Shown here: piece by piece, positions 1 to 9,924 of the stretch
Position numbering within the stretch: position 1 is the first letter of the stretch
How the letters are laid out: every line of letters begins with the position of its first letter
Assembly: GCA_947304135.1 (NCBI GenBank)
Contig: CAMYZZ010000007.1
Location: 1 to 34,123 of the forward strand
Source: an uncultured Candidatus Saccharibacteria bacterium
GTDB taxonomy: Bacteria > Patescibacteriota > Saccharimonadia > Saccharimonadales > Saccharimonadaceae
Direction of reading: 5' to 3'
DNA length: 34,123 nucleotides
Program-made: the position numbers and the translations under genes
Notes under the pieces: generated by a model
Seen by the model: the letters and a program-made list of their open reading frames with translations, nothing else
The model's database searches: none
Told to the model about the DNA's origin: nothing

Positions 1-530
1 ACCTTTCCATTCCCCAAATCCTCCATCACGCATTCCATCGTGTTAGGATTAAAAACTGACGAGTTCACACACCGTCTATAATCCGCACGCGACCTCTGCG
101 CCACTGTCCTATCTGTGTACCTCACATAATAGTCAATTATCCCGATTGTGTTATTAATCAGCTCGCCGCCAACCCTAATATTAGCAATCTTATATTCATC
201 GCCATTCTCCAACGGTTTGCCACCTTTAATAGAAATACCATTATGTTTATAGATTACCGGGTTAATCTCTCCGTTGTACAAATTATACAGTGAAGCATCC
301 GGCATACCGCCGTACGAAAAATTCAAATACTGCGGCACCCCACCTCCGTATAAAGTTCCATCATACTTGATCACAAAATATCCTTTCTTTGGATTAATTT
401 TCGTAATCATGATATCCTCTTTTATGTTCGCAAGATACACAGGTGGCGCCGCAAAAACAGAGCTAGCCGGTAGAACAACCGAAGATAGCATCGTTGCCGC
501 CGCCAAAACTGGAATAAATTTTTTACGCAT
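1..530 (-). CDS. Secreted protein of unknown function, truncated by the window start (C-terminus missing)
   Basis: Absent from the ORF track because it runs off the edge. Manual translation from ATG at 530: MRKKFIPVLAAATMLSSVVLPASSVFAAPPVYLANIKEDIMITKINPKKGYFVIKYDG... Open to base 1. Signal-peptide-like N-terminus; GGAG upstream of the ATG. Confidence 0.75.
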   Translation of the reverse strand, partial: MRKKFIPVLAAATMLSSVVLPASSVFAAPPVYLANIKEDIMITKINPKKGYFVIKYDGTLYGGGVPQYLNFSYGGMPDASLYNLYNGEINPVIYKHNGISIKGGKPLENGDEYKIANIRVGGELINNTIGIIDYYVRYTDRTVAQRSRADYRRCVNSSVFNPNTMECVMEDLGNGK

Positions 531-689
531 TACACGCTCCTTTTAAATTTATAATTCCAGTCTAAAAAATTTTCCTCAGATTAAAAGCTTAAGCACGTTA
601 TTTCGTAGAATATCATGCTTAAGCTTGCATTTATTTTTATTAATGCTTATCAAAACTACCCCTATCCGAACACTTATTTTAAGCATAAG

Positions 690-714
690 AAAAGAGCCCG
701 CATTGCGGGCTCAA
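690..714 (-). terminator. Intrinsic terminator after the small membrane protein gene
   Basis: Minus strand GAGCCCGCAATGCGGGCTC followed by TTTTCTT. Confidence 0.75.
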
Positions 715-715
715 A

Positions 716-1051
716 TTACTGTGACAAAGAAAGGCCTTTACCTCTTAATAGCTTCTCGATACTTTCAAATGCTGCTTCTTTCATTCTACCAAAGAATATC
801 TCCCCTAGTACAATCACAACTAAAATGTCCAGCAGAACGATTAGTGCAAGCACAATGAAATACGTATACCAAACTATCAGCATTTCCTTTTCTCCCGCCA
901 ATCCATACAGTGTTAGCAGTAGCGCAAATTTGTCTATCGCCGGTATAATCAAAAAATAAATCATCCCAAAAAGCGCTGTCACCCCAGATGCATACCACAA
1001 AATCTTACAAGATAGAAGCCTTTGTTGTATCACTCTCTCCTTCCTTGTCAT
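716..1051 (-). CDS. Small multi-pass membrane protein, unknown function
   Basis: Start MTRKERVIQQ (GGGGGAGATAATATG) preferred over the longer ORF start at 1102; several hydrophobic segments. Confidence 0.65.
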   Translation of the reverse strand: MTRKERVIQQRLLSCKILWYASGVTALFGMIYFLIIPAIDKFALLLTLYGLAGEKEMLIVWYTYFIVLALIVLLDILVVIVLGEIFFGRMKEAAFESIEKLLRGKGLSLSQ

Positions 1052-1134
1052 ATTATCTCCCCCTCTCTTAAAGTACAATAAACCACCTCCATTATACCAC
1101 AAAAGAATGAGGCCGCAATCTTGCGACCTCTTTT

Positions 1135-1392
1135 CTAAGAATAGTACTTATACATGGCGTTAACCAACAAATCTGTTACGTCGCAATCAAGCGCTTCCGC
1201 CAAAGTAGCTAAAAACTCCAAACTCGGCTTTTTGCGCCCCTGTTCTACGCTACTTATATAACCAACTGATTTGCCTACCCATTTAGCTAATTTAGCCTGA
1301 GTAAATTTTTCACCCTTATAGTTGGTGCCTTTTTTCTTGCGATAGTATTTGATATTTTCACCAACTACTTCGTAGTTAATTCCTGCTGCCAT
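1135..1392 (-). CDS. XRE-family HTH transcriptional regulator
   Basis: FTQAKLAKWVGKSVGYISSVEQGRKKPSLEFLATLAEALDCDVTDLL is a classic XRE HTH; start MAAGINYE preferred. Confidence 0.85.
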   Translation of the reverse strand: MAAGINYEVVGENIKYYRKKKGTNYKGEKFTQAKLAKWVGKSVGYISSVEQGRKKPSLEFLATLAEALDCDVTDLLVNAMYKYYS

Positions 1393-1434
1393 TCTAAGCC
1401 CCCTTTCAAAGTGCATTACTCTATAACTTTTTAT

Positions 1435-1463
1435 ATTATACAACAAAAAGAAGCGCCTGTAAA
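1435..1463 (-). promoter_or_regulatory. Predicted promoter of the XRE gene (TTTACA-17-TATAAT)
   Basis: -35 TTTACA at 1463..1458 lies in the loop of the gyrA terminator; -10 TATAAT at 1440..1435. Confidence 0.55.
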
Positions 1464-1474
1464 GACGCTTCTTC
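1448..1474 (-). terminator. gyrA intrinsic terminator
   Basis: Minus strand AAGAAGCG TCTTTACAGG CGCTTCTT TTTG; 8-bp stem. Confidence 0.65.
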
Positions 1475-1484
1475 TCTACCTCCC

Positions 1485-4094
1485 CTATTTCTTATCGGCC
1501 TTTTCCGTTGCCGCTTTCTCTACTGGCGTTTCCTCCGGTTCTTCGTCTGGAAGCACGATCCCAATAGAGGCAACTGTATCCCCATCAGACATCTTCATGA
1601 TACGAACACCTTGAGTTGCGCGACCAAGCGTTGGGATTTCTTTCATCGCCACTCTAATCGCCTGCCCCTTGGTAGACATCATGATAACCTCTTTAGCCTT
1701 TGGATCAAGCGTATGTACCGCCACGATCGGACCAGTCTTCGTCGTCACAGAAGCAACTTTAATACCGACTCCGCCACGCTTGTGTACCGGGAAGTTCCCT
1801 ACTGCGGTCGCCTTGCCATAGCCATTTGCCGAAACTGCAAGTAGCTTCTGGGATGGGTCAGTCACAACATCCATACCAACAATCTCATCTTTTGGACGAA
1901 GCCTCATACCGCGAACACCTCTAGCCGAGCGGCCCATCGCACGTACCTGGTCTTCATTAAATCTCACCGCCTGCCCAGCAGAGGTAGAAATAATGATATC
2001 ATTCGAACCAGTTGTTGCTTTAACCCACTTTAGCTCGTCGCCATCATCGAGCTTAATAGTAATCAAGCCATTTGTCCTGATATTTTCGTAGTCCTTAATA
2101 GAAGTCTTCTTGATTGTGCCCTTCTTAGTAGCCATAAAGAGGAACCCATCTGGACCAACCTCATCACCCTGCTTAATAATAGAGGTAATTCTCTCTTCTG
2201 GGTGCATGTTGAGCATATTCACTGCCGCCGTACCCTTCGCAGTAAGCGACGCCTGCGGTACTTCATACGCCTTCAAGCGGAAAATACGCCCCTGAGAAGT
2301 AAAGAACAGTAAGAAATCGTGTGAATTTGCGGTGATAATCTGCGCAATCACATCCTCCTCTTTTGTGGTCATACCACGCTTACCTTTACCGCCCCTGTTC
2401 TGTTTACGGAAATCGTTCTGCGACACACGCTTCATGTAATTCTGCGCCGTGAGCAAGATAACGCTTTCCTCTTCTGGCACTAGCTCCTCTTCAGAGAATT
2501 TGCCAACCTCGTGTTTGATAATCTTCGAGCGACGAGGGTCACCATATTTCTCTTTCATAGCGATAAGCTCTTCTTTGATCACGCGCAAAATCTCATTCTC
2601 GTCAGCCAAAATCGCCTCGAGTTTCTTAATTAGCTCATGGAGCTCTTTGAGTTCTGCTTCAATCTTGTCGCGCTCTAGTCCTTGTAGACGACGTAGCTGC
2701 ATTGCAAGAATTGCTGCTGCCTGAATCTCAGATAGCCCAAACTTACTCATAAGCTGCTTGTCTGCATCGTCATAAGATTCGCGAATCGTCTTGATCACCT
2801 CATCGATATTGTCGAGCGCAATCTTCAAACCTTCCAAGATATGAGCACGTTCTTTTGCCTTCTTCAAGTCAAATTCCGTCCTTCTGCGAACAACTTTTTG
2901 ACGATGTTTGATAAACTCGCCAAGAATCTCCTTGAGCCCAAGAATTCTTGGTTGAATCCCATCAACAAGAGCCAACATATTGTAATGGAATGTCGTCTGA
3001 AGCTGGGTCATCTTATAAAGTTGATTCAAGATCTTCTTTGGGAATGCATCCTTCTTGAGCTCAACCACCACACGAATCTTACCACGCGCAGACTCGTCTC
3101 TGGCATCTGCAATATGATCAAGTTTCTTATTCAAAACAAGTTCACGCACCTTCTCAATAAACGCCTCTTTGCTCATTCCATATGGCACTTCTGTAATCAC
3201 AATGTTATAACGGCCATTCTTGCGTTCTTCGATATTCGCCACTGCGCGAATCGTTACAGAGCCCTTACCAGTAGCATAAGCCTGCTTCATCGGTGTTCCG
3301 CCATAGACCTCTGCCCCTGTTGGAAAATCTGGACCTTTAACATGCTTCATTAACTCATCAAGAGTAATCTCTGGATTATCAATCTGCGCCACTGTTGCAT
3401 CAACTAATTCCCCAAGGTTATGTGGTGGAATATTGGTCGCCATACCAACGGCAATACCCATCTGGCCATTAAGGAGAATATTTGGGAGCGCCGCTGGCAA
3501 AACTGCCGGCTCCTGTTCCGTACCATCGAAGTTGTCACGAAAATCAACTGTATCTTTTTCGATGTCGGTCAGAAGTTCTGCACCCACCTTGTCCATTCTC
3601 GCCTCTGTATAACGGGAAGCAGCTGGATCATCACCATCCATCGAGCCAAAGTTACCTTGGCCTTCAACTAACGTATATCTCATCTTCCAAGGCTGAGCCA
3701 AGTTCACCATAGCATCATAAATCGACGAATCGCCGTGTGGATGATATTTACCCATTACTTCACCGACGATACGAGCGGATTTTACTGTTGCATGTGGGGC
3801 CTTCCAGCCATTCTTGTTCATCGCATAGAGAATACGCCTATTCACCGGCTTTAAACCGTCACGCACATCTGGAAGCGCACGGTCAATGATCACCGACATC
3901 GAATATTTCAAGAAATACTCTTCCATCGTGTGCTCCACCTGGCGTTTCTCAATACCGTTTACAATCTCCCCTTCAACCGGTTTATCAGCCACCTCTGCGG
4001 CAGTCGCCCCAGAAGCCTCCGCCTCACCAGTTTTAGGTGTTTCTACCTCAGCTGCTTCAGCTTCAGTCTTTTTGATTTCATCATCTTTTGCCAT
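1485..4094 (-). CDS. gyrA: DNA gyrase subunit A
   Basis: 869 aa; [43 protein letters not shown], GyrA-box-like QNRGGKG; directly follows gyrB. Confidence 0.97.
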   Translation of the reverse strand: MAKDDEIKKTEAEAAEVETPKTGEAEASGATAAEVADKPVEGEIVNGIEKRQVEHTMEEYFLKYSMSVIIDRALPDVRDGLKPVNRRILYAMNKNGWKAPHATVKSARIVGEVMGKYHPHGDSSIYDAMVNLAQPWKMRYTLVEGQGNFGSMDGDDPAASRYTEARMDKVGAELLTDIEKDTVDFRDNFDGTEQEPAVLPAALPNILLNGQMGIAVGMATNIPPHNLGELVDATVAQIDNPEITLDELMKHVKGPDFPTGAEVYGGTPMKQAYATGKGSVTIRAVANIEERKNGRYNIVITEVPYGMSKEAFIEKVRELVLNKKLDHIADARDESARGKIRVVVELKKDAFPKKILNQLYKMTQLQTTFHYNMLALVDGIQPRILGLKEILGEFIKHRQKVVRRRTEFDLKKAKERAHILEGLKIALDNIDEVIKTIRESYDDADKQLMSKFGLSEIQAAAILAMQLRRLQGLERDKIEAELKELHELIKKLEAILADENEILRVIKEELIAMKEKYGDPRRSKIIKHEVGKFSEEELVPEEESVILLTAQNYMKRVSQNDFRKQNRGGKGKRGMTTKEEDVIAQIITANSHDFLLFFTSQGRIFRLKAYEVPQASLTAKGTAAVNMLNMHPEERITSIIKQGDEVGPDGFLFMATKKGTIKKTSIKDYENIRTNGLITIKLDDGDELKWVKATTGSNDIIISTSAGQAVRFNEDQVRAMGRSARGVRGMRLRPKDEIVGMDVVTDPSQKLLAVSANGYGKATAVGNFPVHKRGGVGIKVASVTTKTGPIVAVHTLDPKAKEVIMMSTKGQAIRVAMKEIPTLGRATQGVRIMKMSDGDTVASIGIVLPDEEPEETPVEKAATEKADKK

Positions 4095-4115
4095 AATCTA
4101 TTTTTCCCTTTTCCC

Positions 4116-6098
4116 TTAGAAGTCTAGGTCATCCAGGTTAACGCTTGCCGCCCCAGCCTGAATAAAGTTTTTACGAAGATCGACCTGATCACCCATCAGC
4201 TTCGTAAATACAGCATCTGCCTTTTCTGCATCATCAATGTGCACCTGTACAAGTACACGATTCTCCGGATCCATTGTAGTCTCCCAGAGCTGTTTTGCGT
4301 CCATCTCACCAAGACCCTTAAAGCGCTGTTGTGCAGTATATCCTGCCTGTTTAAAGCGCTCCTGGCTTTCGTCTACCTTTGTGCCGGCAGCCTTCTTCTC
4401 TTCAATCTTCTCTGTCAGCTTTTTCTCAAGCGCTACCTCGTCATAAAGATAGTCAATCTTGCGTGAGCTGCCCGTACCCTTAATCAAACCAAATAGTGGT
4501 GGTTTCGCTAGATACACGTGCCCCGCTTCAATCACCTGCGGCATATAGCGGAAGAAGAATGTCATCAAAAGCGTCGCGATATGAAGGCCATCAACATCGG
4601 CATCTGTCATAAAGATAATCTTGTCGTATCTAAGCCCATTAATATCAAACTGTTCCCCAATGCCAACACCAAGACCCTTAATCAAAGATACGAGCTCTTG
4701 GTTGGCAAGCATCTTATCTAGTCTTGCCCTCTCAGTATTGAGCACCTTACCACGAAGTGGTAAAATCGCCTGAATCTTTGGATTTCTACCTTCCTTCGCA
4801 GAACCCGCCGCAGAGTTACCCTCTACAATAAAGAGTTCACATTCGCCTCTGTCGCGAGAAGAACAATCCGCAAGCTTAGATGGGAGATTTAGTCCTTCAA
4901 AAGCACCTTTACGGATAACATTATCACGCGCTGCACGAGCTGCCTTACGTGCCCTAGCTGCAAGCGTCGCCTTACCGACAATCTTCTTTGCAATCTGTGG
5001 ATTCTCTTCAAGGTAGTAGCCAAAATATTCGCTCATCACCTTATCGACATAGCCACGAATCTCCGGGTTACCAAGTTTATTCTTAGTCTGGCCCTCAAAC
5101 TGTGGATCAGGAAGTTTTACCAAGATAACAGCCGTCAAACCCTCCTTAATATCATCACCAGTAAGATTATCTTCTTTCTCCTTTAGGAGTCCATTTTTGC
5201 GAGCATAATCGTTAATCGTACGATTTAAAGCCGTCCTAAAACCAACCACGTGCATACCACCATCAGGTGTCAACACGTTGTTTGCAAACGGTTTCATTGT
5301 TTCTGAATAGGAATCGTTATATTGGACAGCAATTTCTACTTCGGAATCTTCTACCGGTTTCTCGACATAGAAGATATCGTCGGACAATACTTCCTTGCCA
5401 TTATTTAGGCGCTTCACATAAGATTTAATACCACCTTCAAAATAGAAAGATTCCTTTTCTCCGGTGCGCTCATCGGCGACACAGATTAAAATTCCCTTTG
5501 TTAGATATGCCTGGTGGCGCGCATAACTTGCCACCCAAGAGTATTCAAATGTTGTTGTTTCTTTAAAAATAGTTGGATCTGGATAAAAAGTAATAGAGGT
5601 TCCGCGTTTCGTAGTTTTCCCCGTTACCTCTAATGGCTTAACAGTCTTGCCTGTATCAAACTCAATATGATTTACCTTTCCGTCTCTATAGACCTCGGCA
5701 ATCATATGAGTGGAAAGTGCGTTTACAACCGAAGAACCCACACCATGCAAGCCAGACGACACCTTATATCCACCATCGCCAAACTTACCACCAGCGTGGA
5801 GCACGGTCAAAACTGTTTCAAGTGTAGACATGTGTGTTTTCGGGTGTAGATCAACAGGAATACCGCGCCCATTATCCTCCACTCTTACTCCCCCGTCTTT
5901 TAGCAATGTGATCACTACCTTCGTACAGAAGCCCGCAATTGCTTCATCTATTGAGTTATCGGCAATCTCTTTAATGAGGTGATGCAAACCGTCATAACCC
6001 GTAGATCCGATGTACATACCAGGACGCTTGCGTACTGGTTCCAGCCCCTCAAGCACTTGAATTTGAGAGCTGTCGTAACTATTAGCTTTGTCAGCCAT
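4116..6098 (-). CDS. gyrB: DNA gyrase subunit B
   Basis: 660 aa; RPGMYIGSTGYDGLHHLIKEIADNSIDEA, EGNSAAGSAKEGRNPKIQAILPLRGKVLN, DADVDGLHI. Confidence 0.97.
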   Translation of the reverse strand: MADKANSYDSSQIQVLEGLEPVRKRPGMYIGSTGYDGLHHLIKEIADNSIDEAIAGFCTKVVITLLKDGGVRVEDNGRGIPVDLHPKTHMSTLETVLTVLHAGGKFGDGGYKVSSGLHGVGSSVVNALSTHMIAEVYRDGKVNHIEFDTGKTVKPLEVTGKTTKRGTSITFYPDPTIFKETTTFEYSWVASYARHQAYLTKGILICVADERTGEKESFYFEGGIKSYVKRLNNGKEVLSDDIFYVEKPVEDSEVEIAVQYNDSYSETMKPFANNVLTPDGGMHVVGFRTALNRTINDYARKNGLLKEKEDNLTGDDIKEGLTAVILVKLPDPQFEGQTKNKLGNPEIRGYVDKVMSEYFGYYLEENPQIAKKIVGKATLAARARKAARAARDNVIRKGAFEGLNLPSKLADCSSRDRGECELFIVEGNSAAGSAKEGRNPKIQAILPLRGKVLNTERARLDKMLANQELVSLIKGLGVGIGEQFDINGLRYDKIIFMTDADVDGLHIATLLMTFFFRYMPQVIEAGHVYLAKPPLFGLIKGTGSSRKIDYLYDEVALEKKLTEKIEEKKAAGTKVDESQERFKQAGYTAQQRFKGLGEMDAKQLWETTMDPENRVLVQVHIDDAEKADAVFTKLMGDQVDLRKNFIQAGAASVNLDDLDF

Positions 6099-6133
6099 CC
6101 AGATTTACCTCAACTTTAAATAATATTGTATCT

Positions 6134-6162
6134 ATAATACACCAACAAGAACTCTTTTTCAA
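6134..6162 (-). promoter_or_regulatory. Predicted gyrB promoter (TTGAAA-17-TATTAT)
   Basis: Minus-strand -35/-10 with exactly 17-bp spacing upstream of the gyrB start. Confidence 0.5.
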
Positions 6163-6300
6163 GAGGTTTAAGCTAATTTGACGCATTTTAAGGCTATTTT
6201 TGGCGGTCTTTTTCAAAAGTCGTAATCACACTCGTCTTTGCGTCGAGACCCGCCTTAAATCGTCTCCTAGCGCCTCACAGCCGTATAAATTATTTAACCA

Positions 6301-9018
6301 TTAGCGTATTTTAACCGACTGCCCTGGCTTCAAGGAAGCCTCAGGAGGGATGCTCTGCGATGAAGAAGGAGCACCGGAGCGAGACGTACTTGAAGTACGT
6401 TGAGCGAGGAGCACATCTTCTGAAGAAGCAGAACGCTCTCCTGTGACTTCCTTTTGTATCCTAGCCATGATATCTTCTGGAGACCCCTGCTTCTTGCTCA
6501 TCCAGTCTTCCAAAAATCCTCTCTCTGTTCTTGCAACCTCTTTCACCTCCGCCCCCATTCGACGATTAATCTCAGCCTCAACCTCTGCCCTAGTCCTACC
6601 ATACTTCGTTGCTGAATAATTTTTTAGTTCTTCCAAGATACTCCTATCGCCTTCAAACGCTGGCGGTCTGAGCTGCATTGTGAACGGTCTACTTGGCATA
6701 TCAAACATCATCACTTGTGTAATCGCATGGTGATTTGGCTGGTTATGTAAATCTTCCGCATTGAACGTTGGCAAAAACGCCTTTTCGATAATCTCAGCGT
6801 CAGTGATACCAATCCTACCGCAAATCAATGTTCCTACATTCCCTAATACACCCTCGCGAATCTTATCTGTCAGCTGAGTCATAAACTGGTTCGCCACAAT
6901 CAAATTCAAACGGAATTTTCTAGCCTCAGACAAGATAGACTCAAAGCTCTCCGTCGCGAAATTCTGGAACTCGTCCACAAACAAGCAGAAATCCTTCCTC
7001 TGATCCTCAGGCATATCTACTCTAGACATTGCTGCCGTCTGGAACTTCATTACAAAAATCATACCTAGAAGTTTCGAGTTAATCTCCCCCATCTTACCCT
7101 TAGAAAGATTCACAAGTAAAATCTTGTTATTATCCATAATATCTCTGATATTAAACCCAGAGTGCACCTGCCCCAAGATATCTTTCATCATTGTATTAGA
7201 GAGGAACGGACCCCATTTTGAAGCAAACCAAGTAATCACCTCGCCTGCATCACTAGACTTCTGTGACTCTGGAAACTCTTTCGTCCAATAATCGTATACC
7301 GTCTTATCTGTCACGTATTGCAATTTATCCTTCACAAACTCCGGATCAATAAAACACCTAGGGATATCAATAAACGTTGCGCCATTCGGGTCACTCATTA
7401 GCAGTAGCGCCGCATTTCTAAACATATGTTGACCTCTTGGCCCAAAGAAACCTTGGTTCCCTGGATCATACAGTGATTGCAACATATTAATCCCCTCTTG
7501 GACGATAAAGTCCTTCTGGTCCTCCGTCTCCCACTCAAACATATTCATCCCAATCGGGTGCTCAATATTGCCTGGGTCAAAATAGATTACATCATCAATT
7601 CTATCCTCAGGGACTTTAGAAAGAATATCTTCCACTACATCACCGTGTGGATCAATAAACGCAAAACCTCTCCCCGCCTCCATATCTTGGCAGGCAATAT
7701 TAGAAAGAAGTACCGATTTACCCATACCAGTAGCACCAATCACATAAGCGTGACGACGCCTATCGTTATCAGATAGCCTAATCTCCTTCTTTACGCCCCT
7801 AAACACGTTATCGCCCAACCAAACCCCATCTTTTGGAATCTTTACAGGACCGTCTACCTGTTTGACGGTTTGTCTCTCAACCTGAGAAGTCGGGATTGCG
7901 CCCCTGTTCGGCAAATGATAGATTGACGCAAGCTCTACAGAATTCAAAATATTCTTATTCTTATTCTGTGGGAAAAGTCTAAAGATAAAATCTCTAGCAA
8001 TCTTCTCTTTATCTTTTAGCATCTCATATTTAAACCCATTTAGAGACGTCGAATTAAACTGAGAAAACGCACTTACAACGCCACCAATCAAAGCCTCAGA
8101 TCTAGCTTCTGAGTCCGAGCTCGCTACTACTCTAATTAGAACCTCAAATCCAGGGTACTTAGCCTTCTCATCTATTGCTTGTATTTTCGTTTGTTCATCA
8201 GCTGTTAATATTTTTTCTTGCTTTTTTGACTTATCAGCAGCTTCTGGCGGCTCAAATGGTGCACGCACCAAGCCTTTTGCAATGTCAACAATCGCAATTC
8301 CAGACGAACCACTTTTTTTGTTCCCGCCCTTTAAATTTTGTGTTCGTTCAGATGAAACTTTTGTCCAAATCGGGTCAGTCGGCCTGAACATTAATTGTAA
8401 TCCCATCCCCTCATGATTCTTTACCATAGAGAAAGCGTTAATCAACGCCCCAGATGCGTCCCACTTTGTCTCCTCATAGGTTGCAATAGGGTAAACAAAT
8501 TCCCGAGAGAGGGCTAATTCCCCACCGGCCACCCCAGTTATCTCTGCAGTCTTAGAGAAGATGTTATCTTCAAAAATCTCCTCTAGTCGAGCCGTTGGAT
8601 AAGCAGATATAATTGCCTGTTTCACCGTCTCCGTTATCACTGCTGGCACCACCGCATAGTATTTAATTGACCCATTCGTGGCTACAATCTCAAAAGAAAT
8701 ATGTCTTTGGCCGTAGATACGAGATTTCCACCCCTTCTTCAATGTAGATGCAATGATAGAGTACATAATCTGCGCCTGAGAAAGCGCCTCGCTTGTCACA
8801 TCACGCTCATCCCTGCCATTTCCCTTTATATTATCTGTTTCTGGCGGCAAATGGATCAACATCGGTACCATCTTGATACCACGCTCCAAATTCTTAGCTT
8901 CCCTACGTCTTTTTATCTGTCTTAATGCAATTCCTACCGCTACACCAACGACTATTAGCGCGGCCGATATCGCAATCAGCCATCTCATCTGAATAAGCGT
9001 GCTATCTGTCTGATTCAT
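6301..9018 (-). CDS. TraG/VirD4-like (type IV secretion coupling-type) ATPase with an N-terminal membrane anchor
   Basis: Walker A YVIGATGMGKSVLLSNIA, FAFIDPHGDVVEDIL, CLFVDEFQNFATESFESILSEARKF, hydrophobic N-terminus. Start MNQTDS (9018) or MRWLIA (8988) more plausible than 9060. Confidence 0.8.
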   Translation of the reverse strand: MNQTDSTLIQMRWLIAISAALIVVGVAVGIALRQIKRRREAKNLERGIKMVPMLIHLPPETDNIKGNGRDERDVTSEALSQAQIMYSIIASTLKKGWKSRIYGQRHISFEIVATNGSIKYYAVVPAVITETVKQAIISAYPTARLEEIFEDNIFSKTAEITGVAGGELALSREFVYPIATYEETKWDASGALINAFSMVKNHEGMGLQLMFRPTDPIWTKVSSERTQNLKGGNKKSGSSGIAIVDIAKGLVRAPFEPPEAADKSKKQEKILTADEQTKIQAIDEKAKYPGFEVLIRVVASSDSEARSEALIGGVVSAFSQFNSTSLNGFKYEMLKDKEKIARDFIFRLFPQNKNKNILNSVELASIYHLPNRGAIPTSQVERQTVKQVDGPVKIPKDGVWLGDNVFRGVKKEIRLSDNDRRRHAYVIGATGMGKSVLLSNIACQDMEAGRGFAFIDPHGDVVEDILSKVPEDRIDDVIYFDPGNIEHPIGMNMFEWETEDQKDFIVQEGINMLQSLYDPGNQGFFGPRGQHMFRNAALLLMSDPNGATFIDIPRCFIDPEFVKDKLQYVTDKTVYDYWTKEFPESQKSSDAGEVITWFASKWGPFLSNTMMKDILGQVHSGFNIRDIMDNNKILLVNLSKGKMGEINSKLLGMIFVMKFQTAAMSRVDMPEDQRKDFCLFVDEFQNFATESFESILSEARKFRLNLIVANQFMTQLTDKIREGVLGNVGTLICGRIGITDAEIIEKAFLPTFNAEDLHNQPNHHAITQVMMFDMPSRPFTMQLRPPAFEGDRSILEELKNYSATKYGRTRAEVEAEINRRMGAEVKEVARTERGFLEDWMSKKQGSPEDIMARIQKEVTGERSASSEDVLLAQRTSSTSRSGAPSSSQSIPPEASLKPGQSVKIR

Positions 9019-9466
9019 CCTGCCCACCTTCGCTGCCATTATTTCCAAAGATACGCCCAAAACTGTCCCTCAAGAACTCAACCATTGCCTCATCTCTGTA
9101 GTTTTGCAGCTCGTACGGTTTATCTTTTAGTTCAACAATCTTCTGCCTGACCTCTTTTGCGGACGCCTCATCAAGCTCTTCGCCAGACAGTCTCAGCGCA
9201 AGTTTTCCCAGATTGCCCTCGGTTGTTCCATCCATTGCTAGTGGCCTAGACTCTGGAGCATCTTCTATCCCAGCACCAGCAAACTGAACCGTCTCTGGAG
9301 TCATTGTTCCAGGAGCGCTGTTGTAGTCTTGTGCCGCATTCTGGTTAACGCCGCCAAAAGCAGGAGCATCCGAAAAAGCTTTCTCAAAACTTTCCGGAGC
9401 ACCAAAAGTCTCCGGCTGCCCACCGTTAAAAGTACCTCTGTTACCTCCCACATTGGTATTGTCCAT
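9002..9466 (-). CDS. Small acidic/low-complexity protein, translationally coupled to the downstream ATPase
   Basis: 154 aa; 3' end overlaps the ATPase start; TGATAAAAT extended -10 six bp upstream of the ATG. Confidence 0.7.
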   Translation of the reverse strand: MDNTNVGGNRGTFNGGQPETFGAPESFEKAFSDAPAFGGVNQNAAQDYNSAPGTMTPETVQFAGAGIEDAPESRPLAMDGTTEGNLGKLALRLSGEELDEASAKEVRQKIVELKDKPYELQNYRDEAMVEFLRDSFGRIFGNNGSEGGQDESDR

Positions 9467-9566
9467 ATGCTTATTTTATCACAGTCTCTCTATTTTGTGC
9501 TAAAATTCTTATGTCAAAACGTCAAAATTCTTATTCAAACCTTTTAGATATGGATTCGCTCACTAC

Positions 9567-9908
9567 TTATATTCTCTTTTTGATTACAAAGCACCCCAAA
9601 AAGACAAAAACAGCGGTCATTGCCACCGTAATCAAATTAAGACTCCCAAAAGACTGGACTAAAAGAATCATAATCGGGCCAAAAGAAACCATCGCAGCAT
9701 AATACTTCCCCTTAGCCTGGCTCTTCCCGCCGGCCTTCATGAACAGTCCGACTATCAAGTTAGTTATGCCATAGATTATTACATAAATCATCATGAAAAA
9801 AACTAAAACTCCTAGCGGACCGACGCCCGTAGGAGTTGTAAAATTTATCATCGCGAGAATAACCACCACTGCTACAAAGCTCAAAACTAGTGTCAGACGA
9901 TTAAACAT
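9567..9908 (-). CDS. Small multi-pass membrane protein, unknown function
   Basis: 113 aa with several hydrophobic segments; TATAAT six bp upstream of the ATG. Confidence 0.65.
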   Translation of the reverse strand: MFNRLTLVLSFVAVVVILAMINFTTPTGVGPLGVLVFFMMIYVIIYGITNLIVGLFMKAGGKSQAKGKYYAAMVSFGPIMILLVQSFGSLNLITVAMTAVFVFLGCFVIKKRI

Positions 9909-9924
9909 AAGCTAATTATAGCAT

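Noticed and set aside
274-546. 90-aa plus-strand ORF
   Set aside because: Antisense to the secreted protein whose signal peptide and SD are on the minus strand.
2841-3353. 170-aa plus-strand ORF within gyrA
   Set aside because: Antisense shadow of a highly conserved gyrA region; no recognisable domain.
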